Shown here piece by piece: positions 27,522 through 33,931 of a DNA stretch of 64,000 nucleotides (position 1 is its first letter; each line of letters starts with the position of its first letter). Origin of the DNA: Streptomyces microflavus (GTDB lineage: Bacteria; Actinomycetota; Actinomycetes; Streptomycetales; Streptomycetaceae); NCBI RefSeq assembly GCF_014650075.1, contig NZ_BMUG01000004.1, positions 558,001 to 622,000 on the forward strand, read 5' to 3'. The position numbers were made by a program, and so were the translations under genes. The notes beneath the pieces are model-generated. The model ran no database searches. It had not been told where the DNA came from and saw nothing but the letters and a program-made list of their open reading frames with translations.

Positions 27522-27833
27522 ATGACTACACAGAACCCCAACACCGCCTGTATGTGTGGCAGTTACTCGTACGAGGTCCCGGTGCACGAGGACGTCAGCG
27601 GCGACAAGGTGTGGCAGCTCAAGGTCACCGGGTGCACCGCGACGACTCAGCGCAGGTTCGCGGCGGGCCACGATGCCAAGCTCAAATCGCTGATCATTCA
27701 AGCCGGGGCCGGCGGCCACCAAGTGCGTCGAATCGAACGTGACACGGTGGTGGCTAAGGACGCGGTGCGGGTGGCCGCCGACCTCGGCTGGGAGGACCTC
27801 GTGCGGGACGCCATCGCCCGGGGGAGCAGCTAA
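27522..27833 (+). CDS. Small GHDAKLKS-motif protein, possible zinc binding
   Basis: A 103-residue protein of unknown function. It has ACMCGSYSYEV near the N-terminus, a further Cys in VTGCTATTQ, and FAAGHDAKLKSLIIQAGAGG (about residues 46-65). The same pattern (Cys-x-Cys, Gly-Cys, then PGHDAKLKSFLI) occurs in the element protein at 36722, so the two are paralogues. Possible metal or nucleic-acid binding is inference. TATGAT at 27509-27514 lies seven bases before the ATG, so the mRNA may be leaderless. The stop overlaps the stop of the converging gene by three to four bases. Confidence 0.65.
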   Translation: MTTQNPNTACMCGSYSYEVPVHEDVSGDKVWQLKVTGCTATTQRRFAAGHDAKLKSLIIQAGAGGHQVRRIERDTVVAKDAVRVAADLGWEDLVRDAIARGSS

Positions 27834-28021
27834 GCCCGCTGGCGTCGCAGCTCGCCCGGCGTGCCCTCGCCCTTGCAGCGGCGGCACTGGCACAAGGGCC
27901 ACCGCGTGTCGATCGGCGACCCGTCCGGCATGGAGTCGAACGACCACTCGCGCTCGCTCACCTCGCGCGTCTCCCTGGTGGCGGGGTCGTACGTGTACAC
28001 CCGAATGGTTAACCCGGCCAC
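27830..28021 (-). CDS. Small protein with Cys motif CQCRRCKGEG
   Basis: A 63-residue protein: a beta-type start TIRVYTYDPATRETREVS, then SPIDTRWPLCQCRRCKGEGTPGELRRQ, with three Cys that could bind zinc. GTG start at 28021 with GGAG nine bases upstream. It converges on the GHDAKLKS gene with shared stop bases and diverges from the GntR gene, whose operator array lies between. Function unknown. Confidence 0.6.
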   Translation of the reverse strand: MAGLTIRVYTYDPATRETREVSEREWSFDSMPDGSPIDTRWPLCQCRRCKGEGTPGELRRQRA

Positions 28022-28051
28022 AGTGGCTCCCTCGTCGTCCTGACCAGTAGG

Positions 28052-28100
28052 TATCGCGATATCGCGATGTCGCGCTATCGCAGTTTACTGCGGTAGCGCG
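28052..28100 (+). promoter_or_regulatory. Operator array in front of the GntR gene
   Basis: Four tandem eight-base units starting at 28052 (TATCGCGA, TATCGCGA, TGTCGCGC, TATCGCAG) give a perfect 14-base palindrome at 28054-28067. The last part forms an inverted repeat of 13-base arms with one mismatch (28071-28083 with 28088-28100). It lies 29 bases before the GntR start and 31 bases from the divergent 63-residue gene, the expected place for an autoregulating switch. Confidence 0.7.
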
Positions 28101-28128
28101 GCTAACGGCGTGCTCTTACGGTCAGGGA

Positions 28129-28362
28129 GTGACTCGGGATCTTGATCGAAGCCGTCCGATCTGGCGGCAGGTGGCCGCGATCGTGGAGGCACGCGTGGCC
28201 GACGGGACCTATCCGCCGGGCAGCCGCGTGCCGGGCATCGTTGAGCTGAGCGCCGAGTTCAACATCGCCACGTCCACCGCGCAGAAGGCGTTGGCGCACC
28301 TGCGCACGACCGGCGTCGTCCGCACCGAGCTGGGCTTGGGCACCTTCGTCGCCGACAAGTAG
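28129..28362 (+). CDS. Short GntR-family transcriptional regulator
   Basis: A 77-residue protein consisting of only the GntR winged helix-turn-helix: RPIWRQVAAIVEARVADGTY, SRVPGIVELSAEFNIATSTA, QKALAHLRTTGVV and GLGTFVAD. There is no effector domain. Such one-domain GntR proteins are common in Streptomyces mobile elements, where relatives such as KorSA repress transfer genes. It is likely to bind the operator array directly upstream. Three bases of AGGGA touch the GTG start, so the ribosome site is poor and the mRNA may be leaderless. Confidence 0.85.
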   Translation: MTRDLDRSRPIWRQVAAIVEARVADGTYPPGSRVPGIVELSAEFNIATSTAQKALAHLRTTGVVRTELGLGTFVADK

Positions 28363-28375
28363 AAGACCGACGTGC

Positions 28376-28407
28376 GCGGGGCCCCGGAGAGATCTCCGGG
28401 GCCCCGC
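28376..28407. terminator. Bidirectional terminator between the GntR gene and the third leftward gene
   Basis: A 15-base stem (28376-28390 with 28393-28407) lies 14 bases after the GntR stop and six bases beyond the stop of the converging gene. Confidence 0.88.
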
Positions 28408-28412
28408 TGCGG

Positions 28413-28610
28413 TCAAAGCACGCTGAACGTAGACAGTGCGGCCAGGCAGAGAATCATGGAGCCAGCGAACGCGCCGCCGCCAAAGAGGACTGCATCACCG
28501 ATCGATGCTCCTGAGGAGTGGTTGATCCAGGTCGCCACGATGGCGACGATCAGGGAGATCAACACGCAGGTGAAGATCACGAGCAGCTTGACACCGAGAG
28601 ACAGTTTCAC
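28413..28610 (-). CDS. Small two-pass membrane protein
   Basis: A 65-residue protein with two hydrophobic helices: VKLLVIFTCVLISLIVAIVA and AVLFGGGAFAGSMILCLAAL, joined by a short polar loop NHSSGASIGD. The size and shape resemble holins or small inner-membrane regulators, but there is no sequence match to a family that I recognise. GTG start at 28610 with GGGAAAG nine bases upstream. It has a long leader with competing hairpins (28621-28694) and its own terminator. Confidence 0.6.
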   Translation of the reverse strand: MKLSLGVKLLVIFTCVLISLIVAIVATWINHSSGASIGDAVLFGGGAFAGSMILCLAALSTFSVL

Positions 28611-28620
28611 TTCCGACTTT

Positions 28621-28694
28621 CCCGTTTCGGGTGGTGGTCGGGGCCTGCGGCACGCAGCTCTCAGCCCGACCACCACGTATACAGACGTGTGGTC
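28621..28694 (-). promoter_or_regulatory. Competing leader hairpins before the two-pass membrane gene
   Basis: Segment 28665-28678 can pair with 28685-28694 (about ten pairs) or with 28631-28642 (twelve perfect pairs: GTGGTGGTCGGG with CCCGACCACCAC). A short hairpin CCCG-AAA-CGGG at 28621-28631 then covers part of the ribosome site. This is the geometry of an attenuator or translational switch; the signal is unknown. Confidence 0.45.
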
Positions 28695-29111
28695 CTGCTG
28701 AGGCCGTGCCGACGTCAAGCTCTCGGTGCCTGTCCAAGGCCGACTTGGACTGCTCCACCCTCTTCCTCTGCGCTCTCCGCGCCTAGCTTCTGGCATGACG
28801 TCCCGAGTCTCATGCTCGGGATCGCGGACGTTTCTGCGGCCCAATTCCCTATCTGCGACTCAGTCCGAGATGGTCCATCAACTAAGGACGGCCAGCTACT
28901 CAACTTCACGGAGGCGTCGGGCACTCCGCTCGCAGCACGGAGAACGCTACCTGAAACAGCGGGGGTTGGGTGACCGGGCGGCCACGGGCGGCCACGGGCG
29001 GCCTCGTGCTGGCGGGGACGGGCGGACGCCCCATGCGGGCACCGGAGGCCGCCGGAGACCCCACGGGAGCCAGGGGCGGGGTATGCGGGCCCGCATAGGG
29101 CCGCAGGAACG

Positions 29112-29145
29112 CCGGAGGGGCACCCCGTCTGGGATGCCCCTCCGG
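29112..29145 (-). terminator. Terminator of the 24-residue membrane peptide gene
   Basis: A perfect 11-base stem (29112-29122 with 29135-29145) starts 12 bases beyond the stop codon. Confidence 0.85.
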
Positions 29146-29156
29146 TCAGAGACCGT

Positions 29157-29231
29157 TCACTCAGCTGCCGCCACATGGAACCATCCAACAATGACGCTTA
29201 CGGCTGACATAATGAATTCGAAAATCTTCAT
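29157..29231 (-). CDS. 24-residue single-helix membrane peptide
   Basis: A very short ORF whose product begins MKIFEFIMSAVSVIVGWF and ends HVAAAE: one membrane helix and nothing else. The ATG at 29231 has a near-perfect ribosome site (GGTGGAGGT, six bases upstream), which is why I prefer it to the 62-residue extension starting at 29345. The terminator directly after it and the low-GC context support a real gene. Peptides of this shape can be type I toxins or regulators of membrane complexes. There is no visible antisense RNA promoter, so this remains open. Confidence 0.55.
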   Translation of the reverse strand: MKIFEFIMSAVSVIVGWFHVAAAE

Positions 29232-29850
29232 GCCAACCTCCACCTTGTGATTTGAAATTGTGAAAATGGAGCAGATGCCCCAGGTCTTGCCCTTACGGAG
29301 TGTGCGAATGAACTTGGTGAACTCGTAGGAGTGCCAGAGTGCCAAACCAACCGTAAGTGTGACTGCCGGAATCGAACCGGCGGCAGCGATAGCTCAATGA
29401 ACGCTCTCTTACCTTAAGTATACCTGAAACGGCAGGAGTTGACTACGTACGGGGCTCGCGCTGGCGGGTGGGGCCCAGACCGCCCCGGCAGGCCCGAGAG
29501 GCCGCCGGAGACCCCACGGAAGCCCGCCGCTGGGTATGCCGGGGCCGCTGGCCGGAGCCCCGGGCGACCGGGCGTCATGTTGAGATATCCGGTCCCCGCC
29601 GGCCATCACTTCCCGTGTTGAAATTCCTCACCTCCCGTAAGTGCTCCGGGAGGTCGGGACCTTGCCTAGAACGCAAGCCCCGGCGGTGCTTGTGGCCCCG
29701 GGAAACGGCGTGTTCTCCTGGGGCCACAGCAGGAGCACGGTCCCCCGTTTATTGCGGGTGGGACTAGGGGTGGCGGACAGACTCCGACCACGCGCCCGGC
29801 CCGTTAGCGGTCAGTGCACCGACTCGATCACACGAGTGAGGTGTACCCGC
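29232..29850. other. Gene-free stretch with tRNA-like hairpin, repeat copy 2 and XRE leader
   Basis: About 620 bases. 29363-29379 forms a T-arm-like hairpin on the minus strand. 29455-29560 is the second copy of the GC-rich repeat. 29648-29728 is the structured leader of the XRE gene, with a nine-base stem at 29691-29699 and 29720-29728. No convincing protein gene. Confidence 0.5.
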
Positions 29851-30084
29851 ATGCCGGGCCTTCTTTCGTTTTCCCCCGACGCCCTGCGCCGAGTGCGCGA
29901 ACAGCAGGCAGTCAGTCAAGGCCAGTTGAGTCGACGCATCGGCCGCAACCGTGAGGCCGTGAATGCCTGGGAGTGTGGCCGCAAGGTCCCCACCCTCGAC
30001 ACGATCGGCCGTCTCGCCGACGCGCTGGGCGTCCAGTACACCGAGCTGATCTGCCGGACCGACCGAGAGGCGGTGTCGGCATGA
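29851..30084 (+). CDS. XRE-family helix-turn-helix regulator 1
   Basis: A 77-residue Cro/CI-type protein: ALRRVREQQAVSQGQLSRRI, GRNREAVNAWECGRKVPTLD and TIGRLADALGVQYTELI, which is one complete HTH_3 domain. ATG at 29851 with GAGGTG seven bases upstream; the longer frame starting at 29641 is leader RNA rather than protein. It starts a tightly coupled group: its stop overlaps the 36-residue gene, which overlaps the prim-pol gene. It probably controls replication genes (inference from position). Confidence 0.85.
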   Translation: MPGLLSFSPDALRRVREQQAVSQGQLSRRIGRNREAVNAWECGRKVPTLDTIGRLADALGVQYTELICRTDREAVSA

Positions 30085-30191
30085 TCTCCAAGGACGCGCG
30101 CCCCATGACGGACGCCGAGCGTCGTCGGCTCATTCGTCTGCTCTTCGGCCCCCGCAAGGAGATCACCCAGGGCGGAGGCGAGGGCGAATGA
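30081..30191 (+). CDS. 36-residue coupled protein
   Basis: A small basic protein (MISKDARPMTDAERRRLIRL, then FGPRKEITQGGGEGE) between XRE 1 and the prim-pol gene. Both borders are ATGA overlaps, so translation of all three is coupled. Function unknown. The ribosome site for the next gene (GGAGGCGAGG) is inside it. Confidence 0.6.
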   Translation: MISKDARPMTDAERRRLIRLLFGPRKEITQGGGEGE

Positions 30192-32737
30192 CCACGCACA
30201 CGGATCGACCCCCGGTCGCCACAACCGAGGGCCAGCAGATCCACCAGAACACCACCGCCACGGAATCACGAGGTTTGGCCGTGCAGCAAGTGATGTCCAA
30301 CGAGGCCACCGAGCTGTATCGAGTGTGGCGCGAATACGGCGAACAGGGTCTGGTCGTCTTCCCGATCCGGAAGGGTTCGAAGGGCCCGTCCGTCAACTGG
30401 GGCCGGGACTGGCTCCACAAGGGTCGTACCGACACCTGGCCGACGCTGGCGAAGCGGATCGACGACTCCGGCACCATCATCGACTTCCCGGGAACCGGTC
30501 TCTGGCTGGCTACCGGTCAGGTGTCGAAGCGCGTCGTCCTGGACCTCGACAAGCCTGAGGCTGACTCCTACTGGCGTGGGCAGCTCGGCGACGAGGTCTT
30601 TGAAAAGGCGCTCCGGGTCGAGTCCGGCCGTGAGGGCGGGAAGCACCTCCACTTTCGCATCCCGGCCGACGATGACCGCCCGTGGAAATCGCACAGCAAC
30701 GCTGAGATCGGCTACGACTTCCGTGCGGACGGCGCGGGTGTCGTTCTGGCTCCCTCGGTTCACAAGTGCGGTCGGCCGTACCGGTGGGCAGGTGGCGAAC
30801 TGCTCGACGCCCCCGAGGTGCTTCGGCCCCCGATCAAGCACCGGCTGACCGTCATTGCCTGTGAGCCCAAGACCTACAGCGGACCGACCGGGACCGCGTA
30901 CGGCAAAGCCGCTCTCACTCGCATCGTGACCAAGCTGGAGGCGTGCGAGTCGGGACGTAACCAGGCGCTCAACGAAGCGGCCTACAGCTTGGGCCAGCTC
31001 GTCGGCGGAGGCCAGCTCAGCGAGGGGTACGCGGCGGCTGCACTCATGAAGTCCGCCACCGTCAACGGGTATGTCCTCAAGGACGGCCGGGACGCGGCCG
31101 AGGCCACGATGAACTCAGGACTCCGGGCGGGCAAGGACCAGCCGCGTGAGCCGCAGCCATTGACGGAGACCAAGGGCCTGTACGAGATCAAGGCGCGCGA
31201 CGGCGCGTCGGTCATCAACGACTTGACCGACGCGCTCAACGACAACGCCATCCCGGACCTCTACATCCAGTCGGGTGATCTCGCGCTCGTTGAGGACTAC
31301 TACGGGGACGCCCGGCTTCCGGTCGGCGAGTCGCGTAAGCGGGTCGTGTCGATCACGCCCCAAGTCCTCGGTGCGCAGATGGCTCGACACGTTCGCTTCT
31401 ACAAGTTGGTGAAGAACGAGGACGGCAGCGAGACGCAGCGTCGGAAGCAGCCGTACCAAGACACGCTGCGGCAGGTCTTGGCGGGTGGCCCCTGGACCGG
31501 TGTGCCGCCGCTGTTCGGCATTACGCGAGTGCCCGTGATGCGGGCTGATGGGACCGTCCTCAACGAGGAGGGGTACGACCGCGCGAGTGGCATGTACTTC
31601 GACCCGATGTGTGATTTCCACGGTGTCCCACTTAACCCGACGCCGGAAGAGGTCGAGGAGGCTCGGACATTCCTGCTGGGCGAACTCCTCGCCGACTTCC
31701 CGTTCGTGTCCGACGCCGACCGGGCGAACTACGTTGCGGCTCTGGCGACCCCGGTGCTGCGACGGTTCATCCAAGGACACGAGGGGGTGCAGCCGACGCC
31801 CATGCTGGCACTCAACGCAGTCTCGCCGGGCACCGGTAAGACCCTGCTGGCGAACATCATCCGGCTGGTGTTCGGTGGCAGCCTCAGCGAATGGACCGAC
31901 GACGAATCCGAACTCGGTAAGCGTGTCGTTTCGCTGCTGATAGACAAGACCGGGGCGGTCTGCCTTCTCGACAACGTGGGCGATGGCCACTCGGTCCGCA
32001 GCCCGCTCCTTTCGGCCGTCCTGACGTCCGGTGTGTACGACGGCCGAATTCTGGGTCGGTCGCGCATGGTGGCGCTCATCAATGACGTGCTGTGGGTCGT
32101 CACCGGAAATAACATGCGATTCGGTGGCGACAATGCATCGAGGTCGTTCATGGTCACGCTGGACGCCGACATGGAGCGGCCGGACCTCCGGAGTGGGTTC
32201 AAGCTGGGCAACCTCGAAACGTGGCTCAAGTCCGCAGACAACCGGGCCAGGGTCGTCCGCTGCCTGCTGGTTCTCGGACGGGCGTGGGCAATGGCGAATG
32301 CGCCGACGATGCGAGCCCCGATGCGGGGTTACGACTGGTGGTCGGACGCGATGGCCGGATTCCTGCACTTCCACGGGATTCCGGGATTCCTCGCCAACAC
32401 CGAAAAGGTGAATGACGGCGACACCGAGCGTCAGGAATGGGCAAACTTCCTGGCTGCCTGGCACGCAAAGTTCGGCAGCACGCCGCAAGGCATCGGCCAG
32501 GTGATGAAGAGTTACCTCGGTGCCGGAATCCCGGACGGATGGGATGACACATTCATCCTGATCGAGCGCAAGAGCGGTAGGGAACTCTCGGCGATGTCGG
32601 CTGGAATCAAGCTCAAGGAACGGGTCGACCGGCCTATCGGTGGGCTCGTCCTGAGGGTCCACAAGCCGGGTGGACCCAACTCGAAGAAGTCAAACCAATA
32701 TTTCGTGGAGCCGCACCGGGCTGGTGGGGGGATCTAA
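30188..32737 (+). CDS. Replication protein: prim-pol domain fused to a P-loop ATPase
   Basis: An 849-residue protein. The N-terminal bifunctional primase-polymerase domain (about residues 35-215) has the metal motif VVLDLDKPEAD and the second motif ESGREGGKHLHFRIP (sxH type). After a linker, a helicase-type ATPase domain has SPGTGKTLLANI (Walker A, about residue 548), GAVCLLDNVGD (Walker B) and VTGNNMRFGGDNASRSF (sensor and arginine-finger region). The layout matches replication initiators of actinobacterial phages, satellites and integrative elements. It probably primes and unwinds element DNA after excision. The likely origin is one of the repeat regions downstream. A pair of hairpins overlaps its stop codon. 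Confidence 0.88.
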   Translation: MTTHTDRPPVATTEGQQIHQNTTATESRGLAVQQVMSNEATELYRVWREYGEQGLVVFPIRKGSKGPSVNWGRDWLHKGRTDTWPTLAKRIDDSGTIIDFPGTGLWLATGQVSKRVVLDLDKPEADSYWRGQLGDEVFEKALRVESGREGGKHLHFRIPADDDRPWKSHSNAEIGYDFRADGAGVVLAPSVHKCGRPYRWAGGELLDAPEVLRPPIKHRLTVIACEPKTYSGPTGTAYGKAALTRIVTKLEACESGRNQALNEAAYSLGQLVGGGQLSEGYAAAALMKSATVNGYVLKDGRDAAEATMNSGLRAGKDQPREPQPLTETKGLYEIKARDGASVINDLTDALNDNAIPDLYIQSGDLALVEDYYGDARLPVGESRKRVVSITPQVLGAQMARHVRFYKLVKNEDGSETQRRKQPYQDTLRQVLAGGPWTGVPPLFGITRVPVMRADGTVLNEEGYDRASGMYFDPMCDFHGVPLNPTPEEVEEARTFLLGELLADFPFVSDADRANYVAALATPVLRRFIQGHEGVQPTPMLALNAVSPGTGKTLLANIIRLVFGGSLSEWTDDESELGKRVVSLLIDKTGAVCLLDNVGDGHSVRSPLLSAVLTSGVYDGRILGRSRMVALINDVLWVVTGNNMRFGGDNASRSFMVTLDADMERPDLRSGFKLGNLETWLKSADNRARVVRCLLVLGRAWAMANAPTMRAPMRGYDWWSDAMAGFLHFHGIPGFLANTEKVNDGDTERQEWANFLAAWHAKFGSTPQGIGQVMKSYLGAGIPDGWDDTFILIERKSGRELSAMSAGIKLKERVDRPIGGLVLRVHKPGGPNSKKSNQYFVEPHRAGGGI

Positions 32738-32781
32738 TCCCCCCGGGTGGGGGGATTCTCCCGGTAGATATCCCCCCACCC
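32726..32781 (+). terminator. Twin hairpins at the end of the prim-pol gene
   Basis: Hairpin 1: GGGGGGAT (32726-32733) pairs with ATCCCCCC (32737-32744), with the stop codon in and beside the three-base loop. Hairpin 2: a perfect 12-base stem (32745-32756 with 32770-32781). Both use the same eight-base arms, so the first left arm could also pair with the last right arm. Confidence 0.75.
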
Positions 32782-32884
32782 TGCTGACCGGTCTGCACCC
32801 CCTCTCACCGGGGATGCTTCACAAGAAGTAACTACCTAATTACTACAAGGGGGGAGTAGGGGGATTTCTGGGAGGTCGGTACGT

Positions 32885-33142
32885 GTGAAGAGAGGTTCGT
32901 GGCGAGCGAGGCCCGGAGATCCCCCCAGTCCCCCCAATCCCCCCGGCATCCCGGCGGCGGTGCAGGTGGGCAGCAAACGGCGAGGACTCCGGGAGGGCCC
33001 ACGGAAGACCACGAGAGCCAGCGGGCGGCACCGAGTACCGGGGGCCCACCCAGAGGCCCGGGGAGAGCCACGAAGACCCCAGGACGACACCAGGCCGGAG
33101 CGGCGGGTGGCCCGGGGGAGCGGGGGCGCAGAACCCCAGTAA
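32885..33142 (+). CDS. Possible 85-residue Arg/Pro-rich protein
   Basis: An ORF with GTG start and GGGAGG nine bases upstream. The product is Arg/Pro/Gly-rich with no recognisable fold (it begins MKRGSWRARPGDPPSPPNP), and it crosses the C-run repeat at 32921-32944. Composition like this also arises from non-coding GC-rich DNA, so this is a weak call. Confidence 0.25.
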   Translation: MKRGSWRARPGDPPSPPNPPGIPAAVQVGSKRRGLREGPRKTTRASGRHRVPGAHPEARGEPRRPQDDTRPERRVARGSGGAEPQ

Positions 33143-33233
33143 CGACGAGTTTTCAACAGTCACCGGTCGTGCCGGCCGGACTTCAATATTGAAACTTGCG
33201 GCTGCCTGAAGCGCCGCGCGTCTGAAACAGCCA

Positions 33234-33268
33234 GAGGCCCCACCGACGAAATGAACCGGTGGGGCCTC
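33234..33268 (+). terminator. Terminator hairpin upstream of XRE 2
   Basis: A perfect 12-base stem (33234-33245 with 33257-33268) separates the prim-pol region from the second rightward operon. Confidence 0.8.
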
Positions 33269-33419
33269 CGCACCTTCCTGGGTACCCCCAGAAAACCACC
33301 CTGGGAGGACCGCGTCCATCTTGCGTGAAACGCAATCCCGGATGGGTATTCCAGGGATCTCCCCGATCATGATCGAATTGTTCTAGAGATCACGGAGATC
33401 CCAGGAAGGGGGTTATTCG

Positions 33420-33620
33420 GTGCTCAACAAAGACGCGATGCGAGAACTCCGCAACGAGCGCAAGATGAGCCGGGCGGAGCTGGCCCAGAAACTCGACCGC
33501 CATCCGCTCACAATTCGGCGATGGGAAACCGGCCGGATGCAGCCGAATTCGCACACGGTGGTCGTCATCGCCGAAATTCTCGGGTGCGGCGTCGAAGACC
33601 TCGTGGCGGTGACGGAATGA
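33420..33620 (+). CDS. XRE-family helix-turn-helix regulator 2
   Basis: A 66-residue HTH_3 protein: AMRELRNERKMSRAELAQKL, DRHPLTIRRWETGRMQPNSH and TVVVIAEILGCGVEDLV. GTG start with AAGGGGG upstream. Its stop overlaps the next start (ATGA). It likely regulates the rightward operon that follows. A leader segment at 33303-33335 resembles that of XRE 1. Confidence 0.85.
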   Translation: MLNKDAMRELRNERKMSRAELAQKLDRHPLTIRRWETGRMQPNSHTVVVIAEILGCGVEDLVAVTE

Positions 33621-33931
33621 GCGAGTACGTGAAAGCGGACGCCGGGTGGGTGGCCATCGAGAGCGACCCGGAGTTCGGGGCCAGAGTGCAGCGGGTGCGG
33701 TTCTTCGAGGTGGACGACGAGGGCGTCCGGCCACTGGTCAAGGACCGGGACGGCGTGATGGTCGAGCCGGGCCACCGCACCACCGACGTGATCAGGGCGA
33801 GTGGCCTGGACGCGATTCGGATCGCCGCACTGCGGGAGCTGATCCGGCTGGCCGGACGGGCCCGGACCCAGAAGCAGATGGACGGCATCGCCGAGGCGCA
33901 GGCGCTGATCATGCGTGGCCCCGGTGGCTGA
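33617..33931 (+). CDS. Hypothetical protein, 104 residues
   Basis: An acidic protein with a beta-rich first half (YVKADAGWVAIESDPEF, VRFFEVDDEGVRPLV) and a helical C-terminal part (LDAIRIAALRELIRLAGRAR). No family recognised. The ATG overlaps the XRE 2 stop by four bases and its end overlaps the next gene, so it belongs to one operon. The position just before a small-terminase-like gene could suggest a packaging or regulatory role, but this is only context. Confidence 0.6.
   Translation: MSEYVKADAGWVAIESDPEFGARVQRVRFFEVDDEGVRPLVKDRDGVMVEPGHRTTDVIRASGLDAIRIAALRELIRLAGRARTQKQMDGIAEAQALIMRGPGG

Larger units (their letters stand above)
28611..29156. other. Leader of the two-pass membrane gene and GC-rich repeat copy 1
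   Basis: About 545 bases with no supported gene. 28621-28694 holds the mutually exclusive leader hairpins of the gene at 28413. A GC-rich stretch at 29008-29100 is repeated at 29455-29560. The terminator of the 24-residue gene lies at 29112-29145. Confidence 0.5.
32738..33419. other. GC-rich intergenic region between the prim-pol and XRE 2 genes
   Basis: About 680 bases. It holds the second of the twin hairpins, a possible G-quadruplex sequence on the minus strand at 32921-32952 (three runs of six and one of three), a doubtful small ORF, a 12-base-stem terminator at 33234-33268 and a structured leader for the next gene. Confidence 0.5.

Noticed and set aside
28726..29250. A 174-residue plus-strand ORF over the leader of the membrane gene
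   Set aside because: It runs through the repeat and the terminator of an opposite gene, has no ribosome site and is Arg-rich noise.
29157..29345. A 62-residue version of the 24-residue membrane peptide
   Set aside because: The internal ATG at 29231 has a much better ribosome site. The extension is polar and shows no sign of selection, though it cannot be excluded.
29341..29440. A complete tRNA gene on the minus strand
   Set aside because: Only the T-arm fits. No acceptor stem, D-arm or anticodon arm could be matched, so it is reported as a tRNA-like hairpin only.
29439..29621. A 60-residue Pro/Arg-rich ORF similar in one segment to the DNA at 29046
   Set aside because: The similarity is at DNA level within a GC-rich repeat. 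The start codon is TTG with a badly spaced ribosome site, and the product has no structure.
29641..29850. An N-terminal extension of XRE 1 giving a 147-residue protein
   Set aside because: The ATG at 29851 has a near-perfect ribosome site and gives exactly one HTH domain, while the upstream part forms RNA hairpins.
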